Assembly (NCBI GenBank): GCA_046349595.1
Contig: JAXMCA010000001.1
Coordinates: 1,860,001 to 1,924,000, forward strand
DNA: 64,000 nt
DNA from: JACRLW01 sp046349595
Lineage (GTDB): Bacteria; Planctomycetota; UBA1135; UBA2386
Direction of reading: 5' to 3'
In this document: positions 16,465 through 24,898 of the stretch, piece by piece
Layout of the letters: each line of letters starts with the position of its first letter
Position numbering within the stretch: the stretch's first letter is position 1
Notes under the pieces: model-generated
What the model saw: the letters and a program-made list of their open reading frames with translations, nothing else
The model's database searches: none
Told to the model about the DNA's origin: nothing
Translations under genes and position numbers: made by a program

Positions 16465-17985
16465 TCACTTCAGTCCATACGCAGACAAGAAGCGGTGCTG
16501 GACATGCCGGATGAAGGAACTTGTCGAGAGCGGACGACCGGTGCCGCGCTCGAGGAGTTCCCGCGCCCTGAACCGACCGCCTTGGCTGTGGACGTGCGTA
16601 CGGAGCCATCCCAGGAGCCCGGCGAATTCTCCGCGCGCGAAGGCCGCGTCGAGATCACCGAGGCTCTCGCGGGCAGCATCCATCCACTGGGCGGCCGCGA
16701 GGTTGCCGAGCGTGTAGGTCGGGAAGTACCCGAACATGCCCGCCGACCAGTGCACGTCCTGCAGGCAGCCGCGTCGGTCGTCGGGTACCTCCACGCCGAG
16801 GATGCGCCGGTAGTCGTCGTTCCAGCGCGACGGCAGGTCAGCGACCGCGAGCGCACCCGAGAGGAGGTCGATCTCGATGCCGAATCGGATCGCGACGTGC
16901 AGGTCGTAGGTCGCCTCGTCGGCGTCGACCCGGATCAGCGACGGCTCGGCGACCCACGCAGCACGCGCGAACTCACCGGCGTCGGGAATCGCGACGGTAT
17001 TCCCGGCGTGCCGCTCCAGGAGGGGCGCCGCGAAGCGCCAGAAGCCGGCGCTCCTGCCGACGTGGTTCTCCCACAGACGACTCTGGCTCTCGTGGATGCC
17101 GAGCGAGGCCGGTTGTCCGCTCGGCCATCCGGCGCGTTCGCGCAGCAACCCCTGGTCATAGAGGCCGTGACCGACCTCGTGCACGGTCGAGTAGAGGGCG
17201 TCGAAGAGGTCGTCCTCGGCGAAGCGCGTGGTGATGCGCACGTCGTCGGGGTGGGTGCCCGAGGTGAAGGGATGGGTCGAACGATCGAGACGGCCTCGCT
17301 CGAAGTCGAAACCGAGCGCGGTCGCGATGTCGCGCACGAAGCCCTCCTGCACCGCGATCGGGATCCGCAGGTGCCGCGCGGCATCGTCGGGGCGCCGTCC
17401 CGAATCCGCGAGGCGTCGCACCAGCGACGATTGCTCGCGGACCAGTTCCGCGAACAGGGTGCGCAGTTCGCGTGCGCGGACCCCGGGTTCGTAGTCGTCC
17501 GCGAGCGCATCCCAGGCCTCGCCGTCGGCGGGCGTCCCGAAGGCGTCCGCCTTCGCCCGGGCCAGCCGGATCAACCGCGCGAGCCAGGGTGCGAAGTCCG
17601 CGAAGCGGTTGGCGGCGCGCGCCTCGGCCCAGACCTGCTGCGCGAGCGTCTCGACCTCCGCGCACTCGGCGACCAGGGAGGTGGGAAGGCGCGTCTTGCG
17701 GAGCAGTCGGCGTTGCAGTTCTCGCAGGTCGCCCGGTCGGACGTCGTCGGCCGGGAGTCCGCCGGCCAGGGCGAGCGCCTCGCCGATCTGGTCGGCGAGC
17801 GCGGGGTCCATCCAGCACTCGTGGGTCAGACGGGCGAGCATGGCCGACAGGGCCGCGCGCTGCGCGACACCGCGTGGCGGCATGCAGACGTCGCGGTCCC
17901 ACCCGCACAGGTCGCTCGCCGCGTCGAGCAGGTGGATGTCGCGCACCCTGGCCTGCAGTCGCTCCCAGATCGCTTCGAAGCCCAT
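16465..17985 (-). CDS. Carboxypeptidase Taq-like metalloprotease (M32)
   Basis: The 506-residue protein removes C-terminal residues from peptides in the cytoplasm. The M32 zinc site is intact: His269-Glu270-x2-His273 (VHEVGH) and Glu299 in the family motif HESQSRLWEN. Other family segments are GWDRDVCMPPRG near the N-terminus and TRFAEDDLFDALYSTVHE. The length matches the family (about 500). The frame is open to 18369, but this would run across the divergent protease gene; ATG 17985 starts at the expected place. It is divergent from the 18089 gene, with a 103-nt intergenic region. Confidence 0.93.
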   Translation of the reverse strand: MGFEAIWERLQARVRDIHLLDAASDLCGWDRDVCMPPRGVAQRAALSAMLARLTHECWMDPALADQIGEALALAGGLPADDVRPGDLRELQRRLLRKTRLPTSLVAECAEVETLAQQVWAEARAANRFADFAPWLARLIRLARAKADAFGTPADGEAWDALADDYEPGVRARELRTLFAELVREQSSLVRRLADSGRRPDDAARHLRIPIAVQEGFVRDIATALGFDFERGRLDRSTHPFTSGTHPDDVRITTRFAEDDLFDALYSTVHEVGHGLYDQGLLRERAGWPSGQPASLGIHESQSRLWENHVGRSAGFWRFAAPLLERHAGNTVAIPDAGEFARAAWVAEPSLIRVDADEATYDLHVAIRFGIEIDLLSGALAVADLPSRWNDDYRRILGVEVPDDRRGCLQDVHWSAGMFGYFPTYTLGNLAAAQWMDAARESLGDLDAAFARGEFAGLLGWLRTHVHSQGGRFRARELLERGTGRPLSTSSFIRHVQHRFLSAYGLK

Positions 17986-18074
17986 CCCCGCATGATGGGG
18001 GTGTTTCGAGGCGGATTCCCGCCCCGCGAACCGATCGCGTGACCGCTCCTCTTCCTGGGCGGATGCGGCCTCGC

Positions 18075-18080
18075 TAGAGT
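18075..18080 (+). promoter_or_regulatory. -10-like element directly ahead of the HtrA-like gene
   Basis: TAGAGT ends 8 nt before GTG 18089, with no Shine-Dalgarno sequence between them. Position and sequence fit a leaderless transcript. Confidence 0.45.
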
Positions 18081-18088
18081 GCGCGCTC

Positions 18089-19207
18089 GTGCAGTCGGCA
18101 CGCTCTCCCCTGTGGACCTGGCTCGCCCTGGGACCGATGTTCCTGGTCGCGGGCGTGGCCGTCGGATCGTGGCTGCAGTCGGGGAGAGGAGAGCCGCAGA
18201 AGGCCGCGCCCCCCGAACCGCGCATCGTGGCCCTGCCGAGCCTCGCACCGCTGGTCGAGCAGGTCCGCGGCGCCGTGGTCGGCGTGCGCACCGTGCATCT
18301 CGCCGAGGTGAAGCAGCCTGAGACGACGCAGGAAGCGGCACACGCCGACGACGGCCAGAGCTTCGGCACCGGTGTCGTCTACGACGGCGCGGGTCTCGTC
18401 CTGACCGCGCATCACCTCGTCACGCAGGCCGCGCGCATCGAGATCGAACTGCCCGCGGCGGGAGGAACGCGCACCGCGCAGATCGTCGGCGACGATCCGA
18501 CGACCGACCTCGCCGTGTTGCGCATCGTCGATCCGCCGCGCTCCCTCGTGTCGGTCGGATTCGCCGCCAACGAAGACGTGCAGCAGGGGGATTGGGTCTT
18601 CACCGTGGGCAACCCGGCGACCTTCCACAGCACGGTGAGTGCCGGCATCGTCGGCTACGTCGATCGGCACCTGCGACAGGACGGCCTCGCGCTGACCAAC
18701 GAGTACCTGCAGATCAGCGGCCCGGTGAATCCCGGCAGCTCCGGTTCGCCGGTCTTCGACCTTCACGGTCGCATGATCGGGATCACGACACGCGCCGCGG
18801 TCGACGCCGACGGCATGGGTTTCGCGCTCGGCATCCGCACGATCCGCAACGTTCTCGCCGCCATGGAGCGCGATGCCGGCCGCGTCCGACGGGCACACCT
18901 CGGCATCTCCTGTCGCGAGGCCGAACGCGACCGCGCATCCGACCCGGACCACGAGCACGTCGCCATCGTCGTCACCGATGTGGCCAAGGGTCTGCCCGCG
19001 GAACACGCGGGTCTCCAGGTCGGTGACCTGATCGTGCGCTTCGACGCGCAACCCCTGGTCAGCGTCGCCGACTTCTACGAGCGCGTGACCTGGTCGCGAC
19101 CCGGGCGCGAGGTGTCGCTCGACGTGGTCCGCGGCGGACGTCGACTCGGGCCGGTCACCGTCGAACTCGGTGAACTGCGCCTCCCGGATTCCTCACAACC
19201 CCAGTGA
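18089..19207 (+). CDS. Membrane-anchored HtrA-like serine protease with one PDZ domain
   Basis: The 372-residue protein has an N-terminal membrane anchor (WTWLALGPMFLVAGVAVGSWL), a trypsin-like domain and one C-terminal PDZ domain (about 265-360). The catalytic triad is His109, Asp140 (TTDLAVL) and Ser218. The serine motif is GSSGSP rather than the usual GNSGGP; the changed oxyanion loop could lower or alter activity. It should act in the periplasm on misfolded or regulatory substrates. Translation starts at GTG 18089 behind a -10-like hexamer. A gene for a ChpT-like phosphotransfer protein follows after 3 nt, which hints at a signalling role. A second HtrA lies at 54163. Confidence 0.85.
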   Translation: MQSARSPLWTWLALGPMFLVAGVAVGSWLQSGRGEPQKAAPPEPRIVALPSLAPLVEQVRGAVVGVRTVHLAEVKQPETTQEAAHADDGQSFGTGVVYDGAGLVLTAHHLVTQAARIEIELPAAGGTRTAQIVGDDPTTDLAVLRIVDPPRSLVSVGFAANEDVQQGDWVFTVGNPATFHSTVSAGIVGYVDRHLRQDGLALTNEYLQISGPVNPGSSGSPVFDLHGRMIGITTRAAVDADGMGFALGIRTIRNVLAAMERDAGRVRRAHLGISCREAERDRASDPDHEHVAIVVTDVAKGLPAEHAGLQVGDLIVRFDAQPLVSVADFYERVTWSRPGREVSLDVVRGGRRLGPVTVELGELRLPDSSQPQ

Positions 19208-19210
19208 GCC

Positions 19211-19879
19211 ATGATGCAGACCGACGCGATCGCGACCAAGGACACCCCCGAGCTCCGATCCGCCGATGCGCTGCTCCTCGACTTCCTCTCGCCCGGCCTC
19301 GTCCATTCCCTCGGCAACCAGCTCTTCGCGATCCAGGGCAGCGCACACGTGCTCGGGGCGAGCCGACAGACCGGGAGGTTGCGCGAGACCATCCTCGAAG
19401 CCTGTCTGAAAGCGGAGCACGCACTCGATGCCCTGCGCCACGCCGGGCCGTCCGACGGCGATCCGCCGCGCCAGGAACAGGCCGGCCTGCTGCTGATGCG
19501 CATGGCGGACGTGTGCCGCGTCCCGCTGCGCGAGCGCGGAGTCCGGCTGGCGGTCGAGCACTCGTCCAAGGACTCGCCACGGCGGGTGGACGCGCGCACC
19601 CTGTGCCGCGCGGTCGCCGAGATCCTGCGTTGTGTCGCGGCCGAGGTCCCTGCCTGTTTCGCCGGCGAACTGCACCTCGATCTGTGCGAGCAGGAGCGCG
19701 CCCGGGTGGGCATCCAGCTCCACCTGCGCACCGATCCCGGCTGCCTGCCCTTCCCGATCGGATTGTCGGCCGCGCGCGCCAGGTCGGCGGGGGTGCTCGA
19801 ACCGCTCGGGGTGCGCGTCGAGATCGGCGACGACGACCGCATGCGAATCTCCGTCCCCGCGGCGACGCGCGCGCTCTGA
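19211..19879 (+). CDS. ChpT-like histidine phosphotransferase-like protein
   Basis: The 222-residue cytoplasmic protein looks like a histidine-kinase core without a working ATP site. Residues 27-75 resemble a DHp helix pair with candidate phospho-acceptor His32 in LVHSLGNQLFAIQG (compare HDFNNLL-type kinases). The C-terminal part (about 120-220) has the shape of a HATPase domain (TLCRAVAEILRCVAAE), but the N, G1 and G2 box residues are missing. This is the architecture of ChpT and SpoIIAB-like phosphotransfer proteins. There is no sensor domain. It starts 3 nt after the HtrA gene, so the pair is one transcription unit. Function is inferred. Confidence 0.5.
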   Translation: MMQTDAIATKDTPELRSADALLLDFLSPGLVHSLGNQLFAIQGSAHVLGASRQTGRLRETILEACLKAEHALDALRHAGPSDGDPPRQEQAGLLLMRMADVCRVPLRERGVRLAVEHSSKDSPRRVDARTLCRAVAEILRCVAAEVPACFAGELHLDLCEQERARVGIQLHLRTDPGCLPFPIGLSAARARSAGVLEPLGVRVEIGDDDRMRISVPAATRAL

Positions 19880-19934
19880 GCTCAAGCCCGCCCTGTCAAC
19901 GGCCGATCCAGGACGGGAGACCCGGCGCCTTCCG

Positions 19935-21221
19935 ATGACCCTGCTGGCCACGTCTGACGCAGCTCCGCGGCCGGTCCGGATGTCGGCGGCGGCCCTCGTG
20001 CGGATCCTGGCCCTTTGCCTGTCGACCCTGCTCGGCATCCTGCTGGCCCGGGCCTTGGGAGCGGCAGAACTCGGGCGCTTCGAGGCCGCCATGGCGCAGG
20101 CCGCACTGCTCGGCGTGTTCGCAGCGGCTGGCGTCGAGAAGCTGATCGTGCGCGAGATCGCGGCCGGTCGCGCCGGCGATGCCCTGCTGCGCTGGGCGCG
20201 CCAGCGGATCCTGCTGTCCCTGGCCACGCTCGGCGCGGTCTGTGTCCCGCTGGCGCTCCTGTTCCCGACGGAGTTCCCCGAGTTCGGCGTGCTCTGTTGC
20301 GGCCTCGTCCCCGCGACGGCCTTCCTCCGCATGCAGCAGGGGGCGTTGCAGGGGCGCCATCGCGTGGTCGCGGCACAGATGGTGGAGCTCGTCGCGCTCC
20401 CGGGCATCGTGCTCGGTGGTGTGCTCGCCTCGCACCTGATCGGCGGTGGAGCGCTGCGCTCGCACGATGCGCTGATCCTGCAGGTGCTGGCGACCGTTGC
20501 CGCGCTCGGCCTCGGAGCGGTGCTGCTCAACCGAGCCCACACGGAGCCCGCCGTCGACTCCCCTCGCACGGCGGTCGACGACCGGCGGCGCTGGCGCGAC
20601 GCGAGCCTCGCGTTGCTCGCCCTCGGCGGGCTGCAGGTGCTGCATGCGCGCGCCGACGTCGCCGTGTTCGCGCAGCTGGCACCCGATGCGGAGGTTGGAC
20701 GCTTCGCCGTCGCCACCCGCATCGCCAATCTCTGCGCGACGACACTCCTCGTCGCCAACGCGGTGATCGCGCCGCACCTGGCGCGTGCGCATCGCGCCGG
20801 AGACACGCGAAGGCTGCAGGCGATCGCGGTCCACTCCGCCCGCCGCGCGTTGATCGTGACCCTCGTGGTCTCCGCGGCCGTGATGGCACTGCCGGGAACG
20901 GTCCTCGGCCTGTTCGGCGACGGATTCGGCACGGCGACCGGAGCTCTCTTCGTGCTCGTTCCGGCACAGGTGATCAACGTCGCGATGGGTTCGGTGGGAC
21001 TCGTGCTCCTGATGACCGGACGGGAACGCGCGGCACTACCCGGCCTGGCGATCGGGGCGGCGATCGACCTCGGACTGCTCGCCCTTCTCGCGCCCTCGAT
21101 GGGGGCCACCGGTGCCGCGTGCGCGCGGGCTGCAGGACTCCTGACCTGGAACGTGTTCCTGGCGTGCGCGGTGCGGCGTCAACTCGGTTGCTCGGTCAAC
21201 GCATGGGTGCGGCTGTCATGA
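19935..21221 (+). CDS. Polysaccharide flippase-like membrane protein (MOP/Wzx type)
   Basis: The 428-residue protein has about 12 hydrophobic helices and the family N-terminus (RILALCLSTLLGILLARALG, then GRFEAAMAQ), so it probably flips lipid-linked glycan. It opens a run of five genes joined by 4-nt overlaps: flippase, sulfotransferase, methyltransferase, GT4, sulfotransferase. ATG 19935 was chosen from the family N-terminus; the frame is open to 19632, but this overlaps the 19211 gene. The stop overlaps the next start (ATGA at 21218). Confidence 0.82.
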   Translation: MTLLATSDAAPRPVRMSAAALVRILALCLSTLLGILLARALGAAELGRFEAAMAQAALLGVFAAAGVEKLIVREIAAGRAGDALLRWARQRILLSLATLGAVCVPLALLFPTEFPEFGVLCCGLVPATAFLRMQQGALQGRHRVVAAQMVELVALPGIVLGGVLASHLIGGGALRSHDALILQVLATVAALGLGAVLLNRAHTEPAVDSPRTAVDDRRRWRDASLALLALGGLQVLHARADVAVFAQLAPDAEVGRFAVATRIANLCATTLLVANAVIAPHLARAHRAGDTRRLQAIAVHSARRALIVTLVVSAAVMALPGTVLGLFGDGFGTATGALFVLVPAQVINVAMGSVGLVLLMTGRERAALPGLAIGAAIDLGLLALLAPSMGATGAACARAAGLLTWNVFLACAVRRQLGCSVNAWVRLS

Positions 21222-22165
21222 GTCGCCGCGGACCGTCCTTCTTCATCGTCGGTGCGGCGAAGTGCGGCACCACGGCCCTCCAGGACTACCTTTCGCAGTG
21301 GCCGGAGGTCTTCATGCCGGAGGGGAAGGAGTTCCATCACTTCGCCGACGATCTCCTGCGCCCCGACGACCCGCTGCTGCAGCGCGACCACTACCTGGCC
21401 CTGTTCGCCGATGCGCGGCCGGAGCAACTCATCGGCGAGGCCAGTGCCTTCCACATGTTGTCGGCGGTCGCCGCGGAGCGGATCGCCGACCATGAACCCG
21501 ATGCGCGCATCGTGGTGATGCTGCGGAATCCGGTCGACGTCGTTCCGGCCTTGCACGCGCAACTCGTGTTCAACGGCGAGGAACCGCTCACCGATCTGGC
21601 CGCGGCGCTCGACGCCGAAGCCGACCGTCGCCGTGGCATCGGGGTCCCTGCACGGGCCCGCTTCGGCCGGAAACTGTGCTATCTCGAGGTGGTGGACTTC
21701 GCACCGCAACTCGAACGCTTCCTGACCCGCTTCCCCGACGCGTGCATCGTCCTCTACGACGACTTCGCACGCGACACGGGCGGCAGCGTGAAGGGCATTG
21801 CGCGCTTCCTCGGAATCGACCCGGACTTCGAACCCGACCTCCGCGTGGTCAATGCCAACCGGCAGGTGCGCAACCGACGCCTGCAGGAGTTCGTCCTCGA
21901 ACCTCCGAAGGGTCTGGTGCGCGTGGGCTCGTTGCTGGTTCCGCGCCCGCTGCGTCGCGCGGTGAGGAGTCTGCTGCAGCGCGCGAACACGAAGGAGCGT
22001 CGTCGTCCGCCGCTCCCGTCCGCGCTGCGCACGCGCATCACCGAGGCCTGCGCCCCGGGCATCGAGCGGCTCGCCGCCTTGCTCGGCCGCGACCTCTCGC
22101 CCTGGCTCACCGGATCCCCTCTCGCGCCGCAGGGCGCCGTCATCGACGACCGAGGACAAGCATGA
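21218..22165 (+). CDS. PAPS-dependent sulfotransferase
   Basis: The 315-residue enzyme transfers sulfate from PAPS to an acceptor, here probably a sugar. The 5'-phosphosulfate loop is GAAKCGTTALQDYL near residue 12, and the 3'-phosphate motif is MLRNPVDVVPALH near residue 103. The C-terminal part carries many arginines. ATG 21218 overlaps the flippase stop, and its own stop overlaps the methyltransferase start, so expression is coupled to both. Sulfated polysaccharides are plausible for a marine-type planctomycete; the acceptor is unknown. Confidence 0.88.
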   Translation: MSRRGPSFFIVGAAKCGTTALQDYLSQWPEVFMPEGKEFHHFADDLLRPDDPLLQRDHYLALFADARPEQLIGEASAFHMLSAVAAERIADHEPDARIVVMLRNPVDVVPALHAQLVFNGEEPLTDLAAALDAEADRRRGIGVPARARFGRKLCYLEVVDFAPQLERFLTRFPDACIVLYDDFARDTGGSVKGIARFLGIDPDFEPDLRVVNANRQVRNRRLQEFVLEPPKGLVRVGSLLVPRPLRRAVRSLLQRANTKERRRPPLPSALRTRITEACAPGIERLAALLGRDLSPWLTGSPLAPQGAVIDDRGQA

Positions 22166-22992
22166 ACCCGACGCTCGCGCCGCGCTCCGAAGACGTCGTC
22201 CGCACCGAGCCGGTCGACCATCACGATCCGCTGGGACGGCGCGACTACCTGTCGGTCGAACACCTCGAACGCTACCGCTTCGCCTGCCGCAACCTGGAGC
22301 CCGGCGCGCGCGTCCTCGACCTCGCGTGCGGCGCAGGCTACGGCACGGCGATGTTGGCGGTGCACGGTTGCAGCGCGGTCGGGGCGGATTGCGATCCCGA
22401 GACGGTCGCTCTCGCACGACGTTCCTTTCCGACCGGCGAATTCGAGTGCGCCGACGCCCGCAACCTGCCCTTCGCCGACGCGAGCTTCGACGCCGTGGTC
22501 ACCTTCGAGACCATCGAGCACGTCGTCGATGGCGACGCCTACCTGCGGGAGATGAGGCGCGTGCTGCGACCTGGCGGTCGGCTGTTGTGCTCGACGCCCA
22601 ACATCGCCTACACGGCGCACCCCGTGTTCCACGTGCGCGAGTACCGCCCCGCCGAGTTCTTCGCGCTCGTCGAGACGGTGTTCGGCGAGTGCGAGCGCTT
22701 CGGGCAGTACTTCGGCCGTCGCGAGCGGCTCGTGGATCTGTATCGCTGGCACATCAAGCCGAAGTTGCTCGGCACCGCAGACGCGATCGGCCTGCGCCGC
22801 CTGGTGCGCGCGCTGCGCGGTGGCCCGCGTCGCCCGACCGCGATCGCCATCGCCCCCGAGGCCCGCATGCGCGCGCTGCGTACGTGGCTCGCATCGCCTG
22901 CCCATCCCGACCATGCGGTCCGTCGCCACGACGGCGACCGCCTCCTCCGCATCATGGTCGCGATGGCGCACAAGGAGAACGCACGCGGATGA
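22162..22992 (+). CDS. SAM-dependent methyltransferase of the glycan cluster
   Basis: The 276-residue class I methyltransferase has motif I VLDLACGAGYG near residue 52, an acidic end of strand 2 (GADCDPE), and the FDAVVTFETIEHV motif typical of UbiE/Coq5-like enzymes (Methyltransf_11/23). It lies inside the ATGA-overlapped run, between a sulfotransferase and a glycosyltransferase, so a sugar-methylating or glycan-modifying role is likely. The start ATG 22162 is fixed by the overlap. Confidence 0.85.
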   Translation: MNPTLAPRSEDVVRTEPVDHHDPLGRRDYLSVEHLERYRFACRNLEPGARVLDLACGAGYGTAMLAVHGCSAVGADCDPETVALARRSFPTGEFECADARNLPFADASFDAVVTFETIEHVVDGDAYLREMRRVLRPGGRLLCSTPNIAYTAHPVFHVREYRPAEFFALVETVFGECERFGQYFGRRERLVDLYRWHIKPKLLGTADAIGLRRLVRALRGGPRRPTAIAIAPEARMRALRTWLASPAHPDHAVRRHDGDRLLRIMVAMAHKENARG

Positions 22993-24011
22993 GGATCGCG
23001 GTGATTCGCCGACCGGTGGACCCCTTGAGCCTCGCGATCCATCGCCAACGCGTGTGCGAGGAACTCCACGCACTCGGTCATCGCATCGTCGACGTCCCGG
23101 ATACTGCGACGCGGATCGACGCAGCCGATCTGTGCTGGGATCCCGGCCTCGGCATGCGGCGCGTTCCGCGAGTGCTTCCCGATGCGACGATCCCCGTGGT
23201 GGTGACGGTGCACGGCCTGTTGGCCTTCGCGCTCCCCTTCCGCGAACGGAGCCGGGGGCTGCGCTGGTTGCCCGGCGATCTCCTGCGACGACACCGCGTG
23301 CGCACCGACTGGCAGGGGCTCGCCTCGCGGGTGTCCGCGGTGATCGCCGTCTCTGCGTACGGCGCGCGCGAGGTCGAGCAGGTGCTCGGCATCGACGCGA
23401 CGCGCGTGCATGCGGTGTACCACGGTGTCGATCACCGCGTGTTTCGGTGCGGCGGGCCGGCGACGGCGACCGGCAAGCCGTATTTCCTCGTCGTCGCGCA
23501 GGAGCAGCCCAAGAAGAACCTGCGGCGCATCTTCGCAGCGCACCGCTCCCTCGACCCGGCGTCACGACCGGCGCTGATCGCCGTGGTGCCCGGTCACCGT
23601 GACACTGCGACGCCTGCAGAGGACGTGCAGATCCGCACCGCGCCGCATGCCCCAGGGGAGATCGCGGAGCTGATGCGTGGCGCCGTGGCGTTGGTGCTGC
23701 CCTCCTTGCACGAGACCTTCGGGATGCCGCTCCTCGAGGCGATGGCCTGCGGGTGCCCCGTGATCACCTCCGACGTCACCGCCTGCCCGGAGGTGGTCGG
23801 GGACGCCGGCCTGTGCGTCGACCCGCGCGACGTCGCCGCGATCGCCAGCGCGATGAGCGACGTTTCCACCGACGCCTCCCTGCGCTCCACGATGCGCGAG
23901 CGCGGTCTGCGCCGCGCCGCGCAGTTCACGTGGCGCAAGAGCGCGGAGCGACACGTCGAGATCTTCGAAGCCGTCGTCTCGAAGAGCGCCAGGGAGACCT
24001 CCGCACCATGA
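22989..24011 (+). CDS. Glycosyltransferase family 4
   Basis: The 340-residue protein has the GT-B fold layout of GT4. The C-terminal domain carries the E-x7-E motif at Glu242/Glu250 (HETFGMPLLEA), preceded by EQPKKNLRRIF, which binds the nucleotide-sugar phosphate, and followed by GCPVITSD. VYHGVDHRVF marks the domain linker. It adds a sugar to the growing glycan at the cytoplasmic face. It overlaps its neighbours by 4 nt at each end. Confidence 0.9.
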   Translation: MRIAVIRRPVDPLSLAIHRQRVCEELHALGHRIVDVPDTATRIDAADLCWDPGLGMRRVPRVLPDATIPVVVTVHGLLAFALPFRERSRGLRWLPGDLLRRHRVRTDWQGLASRVSAVIAVSAYGAREVEQVLGIDATRVHAVYHGVDHRVFRCGGPATATGKPYFLVVAQEQPKKNLRRIFAAHRSLDPASRPALIAVVPGHRDTATPAEDVQIRTAPHAPGEIAELMRGAVALVLPSLHETFGMPLLEAMACGCPVITSDVTACPEVVGDAGLCVDPRDVAAIASAMSDVSTDASLRSTMRERGLRRAAQFTWRKSAERHVEIFEAVVSKSARETSAP

Positions 24012-24898
24012 CCCAGCACCCCGTGATCGTGATCGGCGCGCATCGTTCGGGCACCAGCGCGGTCGCGCGCGTGCTCGGACGGCTCGGCGTGTTCATGGGC
24101 TCCCGACTCGATCCCAACCACGAAGCGCTGTTCTTCCAACGTCTCGACGAGTGGATCCTCGCGCAGTGCGGGGCGAGGTGGGACAACCCCGAAGCGGTGC
24201 AGCATCTGATCGCCGATGCACATCAGACCGCGTTGTGCACGCATCACCTGGCACAGGTGGTCCGCTCCCCGCGCGCGATCGGATTCCTGGGACTCGGACG
24301 CTGGGTCCGCGGCGAACGCATCGGCAGCGGTGCGCGATGGGGCTTCAAGGATCCGCGTGCGACCTTCACCTTGCCCCTGTGGTTGAAGCTGTTCCCCGAC
24401 GCGCGTGTCGTCCATGTCCACCGCCACGGCGTGGACGTCGCACAGAGCCTGTGCAAGCGCCACCTTCGGAGCCTGCGGGAGAGCGAGAGGCGCTATCGCC
24501 GCAATCGCCTGCTGCTGTCCTGCTTCGCGAAGCGCGCCGGCTTCGGCGACTCGCCGCGGCTCTCGAGCCTGGAAGGTGCGTTCTCGCTGTGGGAGAGCTA
24601 CGTGCGACGGTCCCGCGCGCAGGTTGCATCGCTCGGCGACCAGGCGCTCGAGTTCGCCTACGAGGAGCTGGCGGCCTCTCCGATCGCGGTGGTGGAGCGG
24701 CTCGCGCGCTTCACACGCCTGGACGTCGGCGCAGACGCGATCGAGGCCGCGGCGGCGACGATCGAGGGCGATCGCGCCGCGGCGCATCGCAACGATCCGT
24801 CACTGACTGGCTTCGCCGACCGCATGGCGCAGCGCGTCCGCATCGCACGCGAGGGGTGCCCGGACGCCGAGCCAGCGATCGACGCGATGGCGACGTAG
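24008..24898 (+). CDS. Second sulfotransferase of the glycan cluster
   Basis: The 296-residue protein has a PAPS-binding 5' loop GAHRSGTSAVARVLGRLG at the N-terminus and the 3'-phosphate segment VVHVHRHGVDVAQSLCKRHL near residue 135. It differs strongly from the 21218 sulfotransferase, so the two likely modify different positions. ATG 24008 overlaps the GT4 stop (ATGA). The last 99 nt overlap the 3' end of the convergent GT2 gene (24800). Confidence 0.85.
   Translation: MTQHPVIVIGAHRSGTSAVARVLGRLGVFMGSRLDPNHEALFFQRLDEWILAQCGARWDNPEAVQHLIADAHQTALCTHHLAQVVRSPRAIGFLGLGRWVRGERIGSGARWGFKDPRATFTLPLWLKLFPDARVVHVHRHGVDVAQSLCKRHLRSLRESERRYRRNRLLLSCFAKRAGFGDSPRLSSLEGAFSLWESYVRRSRAQVASLGDQALEFAYEELAASPIAVVERLARFTRLDVGADAIEAAAATIEGDRAAAHRNDPSLTGFADRMAQRVRIAREGCPDAEPAIDAMAT

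Noticed and set aside
11515..16514. Long plus-strand frames (551 and 898 residues) opposite the GH2 and lyase-like genes
   Set aside because: Both are antisense to proteins with signal peptides and catalytic motifs, and their translations are low-complexity.
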